Source: Terriglobales bacterium
GTDB lineage: Bacteria > Acidobacteriota > Terriglobia > Terriglobales > Acidobacteriaceae
Reading direction: 5' to 3'
Length of the DNA stretch: 44,012 nt
Assembly: GCA_025936825.1 (NCBI GenBank)
Contig: JAICSO010000032.1
Location: forward strand, 1 to 44,012
The notes beneath the pieces are model-generated. The model saw only the letters and a list, made by a program, of their open reading frames with translations, was not told the DNA's origin and ran no database searches. How positions within the stretch are numbered: the stretch's first letter is position 1; every line of letters begins with the position of its first letter. Both the position numbers and the translations under genes were made by a program. Positions 1 to 6,566 of the stretch are shown here, in pieces.

Positions 1-633
1 CGTTGGCAGATTTCGTTCGCACTCCCCGGAACGCAGAGCTTCATAGATTTGCCGGTCGAGTTCGCGTGGGAGGGAGCGCGGGAACAAGCGGGCCTGCGAT
101 TTCTGGAAGCATCCCCAAAGGCAATGCAGCAGCTGCGGGAATGGCTCCAGCAGAACTCAACAGAAGTCGAGCCCGAGGACCCTCCGATCCGTTGCCAGCT
201 CACGGACTTGAGCTTGGGTGGATGCTATCTCGAGATACCTTCTCCCTTTCCGCTGTCCACCCGCATTACGCTCTCCATGCGGGCGGCAGGAATCGAAGTC
301 CGCGCCCAGGGCGTTGTACGTGTGATGCACCCGGACAAGGGAATGGGCGTGGAATTCAAACTAAGTACAGCAGAGCATCGCGGCGCGGTCGAGAAATTCC
401 TTGCAGTTTTGACTGAGAACAGGGGCTTATTGCCGGAATTGCTGGTGCAACCGGAAGGGCTGGAGACAGCAGCGATCTTATCGGCGCCTCTCGCCGCGCG
501 TGGCGAAGACCCATTATTGCAACTATTTTATGGAGAGACCTTATCCGCAGATGACTTCCATGACGCACTGCGCCAGCAGCGAGGAGTCCCGCTCGGAATT
601 GCGCAAAGCGCGGGGGCCGGAGCGCAGGCCTGA
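1..633 (+). CDS. PilZ-domain protein, copy 1 (5' end outside window)
   Basis: This is a cytoplasmic protein of the PilZ family, which usually binds cyclic di-GMP and controls surface polysaccharide or motility. The frame is open from base 1 (RWQISFALPG...) with no start or stop before it, so the gene begins left of the window; the TTG at 49 is only an internal codon. The best PilZ match is the stretch DLSLGGCYLEI followed by strands ending GVVRVMHPDKGMGVEF, which is the D/N-x-S-x-x-G core plus the closing G-x-x-F. The part before it looks like the end of another PilZ-like beta domain, so this may be a two-domain protein. I do not see the RxxxR c-di-GMP arginines; they may lie upstream or be absent. 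It converges on the sulfotransferase-like gene with 21 bases between the stops. A damaged paralogue lies at 2287-2997. Confidence 0.72.
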   Translation, partial: RWQISFALPGTQSFIDLPVEFAWEGAREQAGLRFLEASPKAMQQLREWLQQNSTEVEPEDPPIRCQLTDLSLGGCYLEIPSPFPLSTRITLSMRAAGIEVRAQGVVRVMHPDKGMGVEFKLSTAEHRGAVEKFLAVLTENRGLLPELLVQPEGLETAAILSAPLAARGEDPLLQLFYGETLSADDFHDALRQQRGVPLGIAQSAGAGAQA

Positions 634-654
634 GCTCTTGTCCAGTTCACAACT

Positions 655-2190
655 TCATTTCTGCCACGTGACACCCGGGTACAGGCTGGGAATTCGGAAG
701 CCACGATAGGCATATTCACCGGTAACTGTCATTTGCCAGACAATCTCTGGACTGGATCGGGTCACTTCGGTGATCAGCGATACCAACGGGTTGAAGGGAC
801 CTGTGCTGTCAAAGATATTGTAGGGTTGGCTGCTATCGAACTCCACGTTTCCGTTCCTTAAGACTGTAACGCTGCCTCCCCAGAGGGAGAAGAAGCCTGG
901 AAGGTATTGCCACTGCACGGTGGCAGTTTTTGGTGTCGTGCCTTCATCGATCTGCAAGATTGCGGCCCGAGTGTAGCAGGGGGGCGCGGTGCTTGACGAT
1001 CCGCATGCGACACCCGTGGAATCCATTCTGAAATTTCCGTTATCAAAGACGGACAGAGTGGACTGAGAACCCTTGACTGTCAAAATACTCGGATTGTGCT
1101 GGGCATAAAACCACTGGCTTGGATCACCGCCCATGATTGCGAAATCGCCTTGGTTGCCTAACCTCCACAAGATGTTCCCTGAACCTGTACCGTTCGCGTA
1201 ATCAAGCTTAAGAATCCAGCATTGCCCACGCATGGAGAGCAGCAGATTTCCGTCTGCAGTGTAAACAAGCGCATTGGAATGGGTCCAATCCGGCAATCCA
1301 AATATGTGGCGATTGATATCGAGATGGTCAAATGCTGACCAAGCCCATACCACGTCGCCAATGGGATCAATGTCCAGCACGACATCTCCAGCCACGTCGA
1401 TGGTTCCATAACCGTTTGCGGTCACGCTTTTTGTGATCTGAGCCAGCCCGATCCAGTGCCCGTTAGGAAGCACCAGCATATCGTGGTGCAAGGCATCGAG
1501 TGGCGGCCAGGAATATCCGTGGGCTTGAAGCGACGCATTGAGTTGATCAAGAGTAACCCGCCGGATCGAATTGCAGGCGAGGTCCACCTCTTCCAATGCG
1601 TTGCCACGCATGAACATGAAATGGCCATTGTCCATCGGCTTGAGAGGAATTGCTTCGCCGGGGCAGTACCAGATGACATTGCCGTCAAGATCGGTCGCCA
1701 CACCCTGCAGTCCGCCGGTCGGAGTGTTAACCAAGCTAAGCATCTCTACGCCTCCTGCCGTGGCACCGGCCTGGGAGATCGGGCGAGTCACGCTGATTTG
1801 AGGTAGCGGCAGCGAGGAGGGAATTGCCCCGGTCGTGAAAGTGTGGTCCTGATCCACCCATGGGCCACTGGGAGAGTCCACGTGCGCCCGCATGTGGTAG
1901 GTGGTTTCTTGCAACATTCCTGCCACGAGGATGTTCATGTGTACACTACCGGTCGTGCCCACGGTTTCACTCACGATCGAGGTCTGCCGTCCGTAGTGGG
2001 TGTCGGTTCCAAATTCGACCCAAGCCGTAAACCCTTGATGGAAGTGAGTAATGCCGTATTGCGCGACTAATGGGTGGGTAGTTGGGGTCACCGACGTCAC
2101 GAAAGGAGCGAAGCTGGACGTGGCGCAGCCAGTGCAGACCGCAAGTAGGATACCGATAACGGAACAGCAAACAAGTTGCCGATGAGCCAA
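655..2190 (-). CDS. Arylsulfotransferase (ASST)-like lipoprotein, copy 1
   Basis: This is a secreted beta-propeller protein resembling the arylsulfotransferase (ASST) family, whose members transfer sulfate between phenolic compounds in the periplasm. The N-terminus has a hydrophobic signal ending in CTGC-ATSS, a near-lipobox. A fibronectin-like module of about 90 residues follows (WVEFGTDTHYGR ... YHMRAHV ... HTFTTG). The propeller holds the family's His-rich motifs LHHDMLVLPNGHW, DWTHSNALVYTADGNLL and FYAQHNPS; the ASST catalytic histidine belongs to this set, but I cannot assign it without alignment. The start is a TTG with a purine-rich AAAGGGGG about 11 bases upstream. The gene is paralogous along its whole length to the one at 3088-4698 and tail-to-tail with a PilZ gene. 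Substrate is unknown; some acidobacterial members may be structural rather than enzymatic. Confidence 0.75.
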   Translation of the reverse strand: MAHRQLVCCSVIGILLAVCTGCATSSFAPFVTSVTPTTHPLVAQYGITHFHQGFTAWVEFGTDTHYGRQTSIVSETVGTTGSVHMNILVAGMLQETTYHMRAHVDSPSGPWVDQDHTFTTGAIPSSLPLPQISVTRPISQAGATAGGVEMLSLVNTPTGGLQGVATDLDGNVIWYCPGEAIPLKPMDNGHFMFMRGNALEEVDLACNSIRRVTLDQLNASLQAHGYSWPPLDALHHDMLVLPNGHWIGLAQITKSVTANGYGTIDVAGDVVLDIDPIGDVVWAWSAFDHLDINRHIFGLPDWTHSNALVYTADGNLLLSMRGQCWILKLDYANGTGSGNILWRLGNQGDFAIMGGDPSQWFYAQHNPSILTVKGSQSTLSVFDNGNFRMDSTGVACGSSSTAPPCYTRAAILQIDEGTTPKTATVQWQYLPGFFSLWGGSVTVLRNGNVEFDSSQPYNIFDSTGPFNPLVSLITEVTRSSPEIVWQMTVTGEYAYRGFRIPSLYPGVTWQK

Positions 2191-2227
2191 GGTCTGGGAT
2201 GCCCCCTTTATTTAAGTAAACATTGTA

Positions 2228-2241
2228 AGCGCACCTTTATG
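2228..2241 (-). promoter_or_regulatory. 14-base leader box shared by both ASST-like genes (copy 1)
   Basis: The plus-strand sequence AGCGCACCTTTATG lies 38 bases upstream of the TTG start of the first ASST-like gene. The identical 14 bases lie upstream of the second copy at 4717-4730. It could be part of a promoter, a 5' leader element, or just sequence not yet diverged since duplication. Confidence 0.35.
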
Positions 2242-2286
2242 GCTCAGAGGGGGGCATGTGTCAAGGATCCCAGGCTCGGCGATAGC

Positions 2287-2997
2287 ATGAGAGTTACTAC
2301 CATTGGCGTGAGCGAGGGTGGCATGGCGGTTCGCCTGCCGAAGAGACAGCGTCCAAGCGGGCGCTGGCAGATTTCGTACGCACTCCCGGAACGAACGTTT
2401 CATTGATCTGCCTGCCGAATTCGCATGGGAGGAGCGCGGGAACAAGCGGGCCTGCGATTCCTGGAAACATCTCCGCAGGCTATGCAGCAATTGCGGGAAT
2501 GGCTGCAGCAGAACTCATCAGAGGTCGAACCAGAGGACCCTCCGATCTACTGCCAGCTGACGGATCTCAGTTTGGGTGGATGCTACCTCGAGATAGCTTC
2601 GCCCTTTCCGCTCTCCACGCGCATTGCGCTTTCTACGCGTGCGGCAGGAGTCGAAGTCCGCGCTCAGGGCGTTGTGCGTGTGATGCACCCGGACAAGGGA
2701 ATGGGCGTGGAATTCAAATTGAGTACGCCCGAGCATCGCGTTGCGTTCGAGAAATTTCTTGCCGTGTTGACTGAGAACAGGGGGCTGTTGCCGGAGTTAC
2801 TGGTGCAACCGGAAGGGTTAGAGAGGGATTCGACCGTGGCTACGCTGGCGGCAGGAAATGTTGAGGATCCGTTGCTGGAACTGTTCCATGGGGAACCGTT
2901 GTCCGTGGAAGATTTCCAGGCGGCGCTTCGTCAACAGCGTGCAGTCCCTATCCTCCCAGCCGAAAGGGCACTGGCTGGAGCGGCAGGCACAGATTGA
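2287..2997 (+). pseudogene. PilZ-domain protein, copy 2 (frameshifted, truncated)
   Basis: This is a paralogue of the PilZ gene at the left edge. An N-terminal piece reads MRVTTIGVSEGGMAVRLP...GRWQISYALP and then meets a stop at 2404-2406. Compared base by base with copy 1, the second copy has lost one C in the CTCCCCGGAA run (near 2387) and one G in the GGGAGGGAGCG run (near 2432), so the reading frame changes twice. The C-terminal PilZ domain stays open from an ATG at 2425 (MGGAREQAGLRF) to 2997 and keeps DLSLGGCYLEI and GMGVEF. The sequence before 2287 matches the leader region of the sulfotransferase-like gene rather than a PilZ start, so the copy also seems cut at its 5' end. The fragment from 2425 could still be translated as a one-domain PilZ protein, but no good ribosome site precedes it. 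Confidence 0.65.
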
Positions 2998-3087
2998 CTG
3001 CGCGTGTGCCGCAAATGCGCGCGCCACTTCATTTCCGGAACTCCGTTTTGGGAAGCCACTGAATCGGAAATCGTACGAACATCAACA

Positions 3088-4698
3088 CTACTTTTTCCAT
3101 TCGATACCGGGGTATAGACTCGGCATTCGATAGCCACGATAGGTGCTAACGCCGCCAGTAACATTCATCTGCCAGACGAGTTGGGTGTTGTCATGAGTTA
3201 CCTCACTGATTTGCCCTCCGGTAACGGGGCCGAAGGGTGCGCTGCTGTCGAACTCGAGGTCACCATTGGTCAGAGTGCCAATACTGCCTCCCCAAAAGGA
3301 AAAAAAACCGGGCAGATATTGCCACTCTATCTTGGCAGTCATGGCGCCCTCGTCTACGTTGAAAATTGCGGCTCGGGAATAGCAATTCGATGGCGGCGCA
3401 AATGTGCACTGTACTCCGTTAGAATCGACCCGAAAATCGCCATTGTCATAGACAGCCAAAGTGAATTGCGGACCGTTCGCGCTTAACATGTTCGGGAAGT
3501 GTTGCGCATAAAACCACTGGCTCGAGTCACCGTTTGTTAAAGTGAATTTCGCAAAGCTCTGGTCTTCTCCCGGAAGCACTTCACCCAGTCTCCACAAGAT
3601 GTCACCGGCGCCCGTGCCATTCGCGTAGTCGAGTTTCAGAATCCAGCTCTGGTGTCGCATGGAGACAAGCAGATTGCCGTCGGCCGTGTAAACCAGAGCG
3701 TTCGAGTGCGTCCAGTCGGGCAATCCAAAGTAAGGATGCCGATTGACGTCCAAGTGATCGAAAGCCGACCACGCCCACGCAACATTTCCATCCAAATCGA
3801 TGTCAAGCACCGCGTCGCCGACGACATTTGTGGTGCCAGGGTACCCAGGCAAATCCGTGAAACTTTTAGCGATTTGCGCAAGCGCGATCCAATGGCCATT
3901 GGGCAGAACTAATACATCGTGGTGCAATTGGTTTCCGCCTAGTAGTCCCAACGGTGGCGGAACGATGAAAGAATAGCCACTGGCTTGAAGCGACTGATTG
4001 ATTTGATCCACAGAAATATGGCGGATCACCTTGCAGGATAGATCGATTTCCTCCAGAGAGGAATTCCGAACAATGATGAAGTCTCCATTTTGCATAGGTT
4101 TGACAGGGAACGCGAAACCGGGGCAGTACCAGATGATATTTCCCTGGAGGTCGACCGCCACAGCCTGTACGGCTGCATTTTCATTTGCATTGGAGGTGAG
4201 GCTGAGCAATTCCACGCCGGGTGCGGGGGTGAGCCCCGGGGTAGGGAGGGTAACGGTGATGGCTGGAAACTGCACAATGGAAGGTGAAGATGGAGGCTGC
4301 GCGCTCACCGGCCCGGGGAGGGCACCGGTGGTAAAAGTGTGATCGTCATCGACAAATGAGCCGGTTGGCGTCTCAACATGTGCGCGCATGTGGTACGTGG
4401 TCTGCGGCAGCATACCAGCCACCAGAACGTTCACAACGGCGTTGCCAGGAACGCTGCCGGAGTCACTCACTTCCGACGTCCGGCGCCCGTACGTGGTATC
4501 GGTTCCAAATTCCACCCAGGCCGAGAAGCCGGGTTGATAGTGCCTGACGCTGTATTGGGCTACAAGCGGATTCGCGGTTGGCGTAACACCAGTCTCATAT
4601 GGAATGTAGTTCGAAGTGGCACAGCCCAGCGAAGCGATGGTCAAGACGGCAGCGCAAAAAAAGAATGCAACTCGCGTGTGAGTCAAAGTCTGGGACAC
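3088..4698 (-). CDS. Arylsulfotransferase (ASST)-like lipoprotein, copy 2
   Basis: This is the second copy of the secreted ASST-like propeller. It has the same order as copy 1: signal ending ASLGC-ATSN (near-lipobox), fibronectin-like module (WVEFGTDTTYGRR ... YHMRAHV ... HTFTTG), then the propeller with LHHDVLVLPNGHW, DWTHSNALVYTADGNLL, WILKLDYANGTGAGDILW and FYAQHFPN. It is about 25 residues longer, mostly a Pro/Ser-rich linker after the first module and an insert before the GDSSQW segment. The GTG at 4698 sits inside an AAGGTG that would make a good ribosome site for the TTG at 4686, and the TTG matches the start chosen for copy 1; the shorter form is therefore likely. Both copies keep the histidine motifs, so both may be active. 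It converges on the damaged PilZ copy, 90 bases apart. Confidence 0.75.
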   Translation of the reverse strand: MSQTLTHTRVAFFFCAAVLTIASLGCATSNYIPYETGVTPTANPLVAQYSVRHYQPGFSAWVEFGTDTTYGRRTSEVSDSGSVPGNAVVNVLVAGMLPQTTYHMRAHVETPTGSFVDDDHTFTTGALPGPVSAQPPSSPSIVQFPAITVTLPTPGLTPAPGVELLSLTSNANENAAVQAVAVDLQGNIIWYCPGFAFPVKPMQNGDFIIVRNSSLEEIDLSCKVIRHISVDQINQSLQASGYSFIVPPPLGLLGGNQLHHDVLVLPNGHWIALAQIAKSFTDLPGYPGTTNVVGDAVLDIDLDGNVAWAWSAFDHLDVNRHPYFGLPDWTHSNALVYTADGNLLVSMRHQSWILKLDYANGTGAGDILWRLGEVLPGEDQSFAKFTLTNGDSSQWFYAQHFPNMLSANGPQFTLAVYDNGDFRVDSNGVQCTFAPPSNCYSRAAIFNVDEGAMTAKIEWQYLPGFFSFWGGSIGTLTNGDLEFDSSAPFGPVTGGQISEVTHDNTQLVWQMNVTGGVSTYRGYRMPSLYPGIEWKK

Positions 4699-4716
4699 CT
4701 TTTCTAGGAAGTTTAA

Positions 4717-4730
4717 AGCGCACCTTTATG
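4717..4730 (-). promoter_or_regulatory. 14-base leader box shared by both ASST-like genes (copy 2)
   Basis: This is an exact copy of the 14-base element found upstream of the first ASST-like gene, here 18 to 30 bases before the possible starts. Surrounding bases differ more than the box does, which hints at constraint but does not prove it. Confidence 0.35.
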
Positions 4731-4865
4731 TCGCATCCCGGGGCCTTATGTCAAGTGGCGTTCCATAAACAGGGGCTTTATCGAGCGAGGCCGGTGTCTA
4801 GAACTGACTGCGGCTGAGCAGAGCATAGCGTAGTTCAATGATCGGCGGGTTTAATCTTTACGTTT

Positions 4866-5318
4866 TCAGGGAGCCACTGTCACGGCTGTGCTGCCGTTGA
4901 TGCCGGTCGCCTCGATGATCTCGCCAGAAATCGTCTGCTTGCCCGAAGTCTTTAGAACAAAGCCATTCGTCCAGGTGTGAGAACCAGCATCGGCCCGAGT
5001 GAAATAGTAGTCGCCCGGGAGGACGGCTGCCGGATCGGAACTGGTAAAGTGAACGCGGTTGTTGATGATTGTGTCCCGATCCGAGCCGATCATGACAGTA
5101 ACGGTAATAGTAAAGGCCATACCTGCCGTCGTCGTCGAGGGAGCCGTGAAGTTCAGCGTGGCATGCCGTGTACCGCAACCGCCACTGGCCAGTGCCAATA
5201 CCGCAACCCCTAGCGTACACAATTGGCTTACCACCCGAGCATTTGCGAATCGCGGGCACTCTGATTGGCTTAAGGTCCTCGCCTCTACCTGGATCGCGTC
5301 CGCATTTGCATCGCACAC
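4866..5318 (-). CDS. Small secreted protein with an Ig-like domain
   Basis: A secreted protein of about 150 residues. A basic N-terminus is followed by a hydrophobic segment (VVSQLCTLGVAVLALA) ending SGGC-GTRH, a weak lipobox. The mature part is one Ig-like beta sandwich of the type often repeated in large bacterial surface proteins: an alternating-strand segment with AGMAFTITVTV, a VHFTSSDPAAVLPGDYYFT segment, and LKTSGKQTISGE...STAVTVAP at the end. Length and composition fit a single-domain adhesin-like or structural lipoprotein. An overlapping frame of similar length lacks a signal and is rejected. The gene lies upstream of the duplicated ASST-like genes on the same strand, with a 167-base gap. 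Confidence 0.6.
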   Translation of the reverse strand: MCDANADAIQVEARTLSQSECPRFANARVVSQLCTLGVAVLALASGGCGTRHATLNFTAPSTTTAGMAFTITVTVMIGSDRDTIINNRVHFTSSDPAAVLPGDYYFTRADAGSHTWTNGFVLKTSGKQTISGEIIEATGINGSTAVTVAP

Positions 5319-5372
5319 TTGCTTTCTCTCCTAAGAACAGGGATGCACAGAGGCTCTCGACCCCATCGCCTT

Positions 5373-6419
5373 CTATTCCGTAGCGTGATGACGGGGCTTT
5401 CCGAGGCGGACGTTCATTCCAAACATCGGTCCATAAACGTTGATCCCATAGTTCACGAATTGTGGTTCGGACAAATAACCGTTGGAGATATGCATGTAGT
5501 TCATACCAGCCGAGAAGGAGTATTTAGAATTCAGGTTGTATCGAATTCCGGCGCCCATGTTGTAGGTGAAGGTGAGATTCTGGCCTTGGGCCCACAACAC
5601 ACCCAGGGGTTCCTTCGCGTCAATCATTCCCGCACCGCCGCGTTCTTCGAAGAAGGGTACGACCCTCCAGTTTCGGTAAACAAAATTTCGGCGAATTCCG
5701 AACATAAATGCGTAGTAATGTGTCTCGGGCCCCCTCGGAATCGGTGTAATGGAGCCGCTGAAGGTGAAATCCATATTGCCGCGGAAAACCCAGCGCCAGC
5801 CAACATTAGTCACATGCCAACGCAAAGAAGCAATAATCGGCACCAAAGTATATTTCAGCGGTGTCATATTATAGCTATCTCCGACTGCAAAATCGTAGAC
5901 AAAGGGAATGTTGATCGGATGCCAGCCGACGTCCAGGCCGAACTCCAATCTATTCCTGTAATAAATATCCTGGTTGAAATCAGGACGTTGAGGGTGAAGA
6001 ACAACTCCGCCCGGCGATTCCTTCTGATTCTGCTCGGCGGAGTCGGCATTTACCGAGTCGAGTGCCATAGAGGGGATCAAAGCCAACATCGGCGGCTCCA
6101 AACCGAGCCGTGCGGCACTCTGAGAGTTCGTGTAGGCGTAATACATGGGAGTGTGCCAGGGCCCAGGTTCGGAGCCAATCTGATAAGACTCAGGCCTTGA
6201 GAATGCCTGAATACGGTGATTGTCAATATTCCTTGAACTTTCATCATCGCTGAATGTTTGGAAGTCGAAGGATGGAGCCGAACTGGATTGGGCTTGGAGT
6301 GCGGTCGCTGACGCTATCACAACAAGTAGAGCGAAAGCTAAGTTTTTCCGGCCAACGAGGGGTTCCCAATTGAGCAGGTGCATGTGGCAAGAATCATTCC
6401 ATGGCAGTACTCGCCGCAT
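5373..6419 (-). CDS. PagL-like lipid A 3-O-deacylase (outer-membrane barrel)
   Basis: This is probably an outer-membrane beta-barrel esterase of the PagL/acyloxyacyl hydrolase family, which removes an acyl chain from lipid A. The start at 6419 is chosen because AAGGGAG sits five bases upstream. The N-terminus has a signal peptide (LAFALLVVIASATALQAQ). The C-terminal half is a run of amphipathic strands typical of a small barrel, ending NVYGPMFGMNVRLG. Near the end is MNYMHISNGY, matching the H-x-S-N of PagL, where His and Ser are catalytic. The third PagL residue, a Glu 14 positions after the His, is not obvious at that spacing. About 120 residues between signal and barrel are extra compared with the short PagL of Pseudomonas. 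It shares orientation with the PAP2-Wzi gene, 147 bases downstream of it. Confidence 0.62.
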   Translation of the reverse strand: MRRVLPWNDSCHMHLLNWEPLVGRKNLAFALLVVIASATALQAQSSSAPSFDFQTFSDDESSRNIDNHRIQAFSRPESYQIGSEPGPWHTPMYYAYTNSQSAARLGLEPPMLALIPSMALDSVNADSAEQNQKESPGGVVLHPQRPDFNQDIYYRNRLEFGLDVGWHPINIPFVYDFAVGDSYNMTPLKYTLVPIIASLRWHVTNVGWRWVFRGNMDFTFSGSITPIPRGPETHYYAFMFGIRRNFVYRNWRVVPFFEERGGAGMIDAKEPLGVLWAQGQNLTFTYNMGAGIRYNLNSKYSFSAGMNYMHISNGYLSEPQFVNYGINVYGPMFGMNVRLGKPRHHATE

Positions 6420-6566
6420 CCAACTCCCTTCCCTGCGGAATCGAATCTTATACCACAGTCGAACTGAAGCGAGACAGAGCCCACCGGCCAAGGTGATAGA
6501 TAGAAAGACTCAGACGGCACTGAGCGGCTGCTGGGCAGAACACCGCGTATAAACCTGGGAGTGATT

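Larger units (their letters stand above)
1..4730. repeat. Tandem duplication of a PilZ + ASST-like gene pair
   Basis: Two units in direct order each contain a plus-strand PilZ gene followed by a convergent minus-strand ASST-like gene and the same 14-base box. Unit 1 runs from left of the window to about 2280, and unit 2 from about 2281 to 4730. DNA similarity is high inside the PilZ coding part and weaker but obvious in the sulfotransferase part. The junction near 2241-2287 joins the leader of one ASST-like gene directly to an interior point of the next PilZ gene. Confidence 0.7.

Noticed and set aside
4858-5316. Alternative minus-strand frame of similar length
   Set aside because: It overlaps the Ig-like lipoprotein gene in another frame and lacks a signal peptide or beta-sandwich pattern.
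5319-6200. Long plus-strand open frame (293 codons)
   Set aside because: It lies antisense to the PagL-like gene, has no recognisable family and no ribosome site; the minus-strand reading has a signal peptide and barrel motifs.
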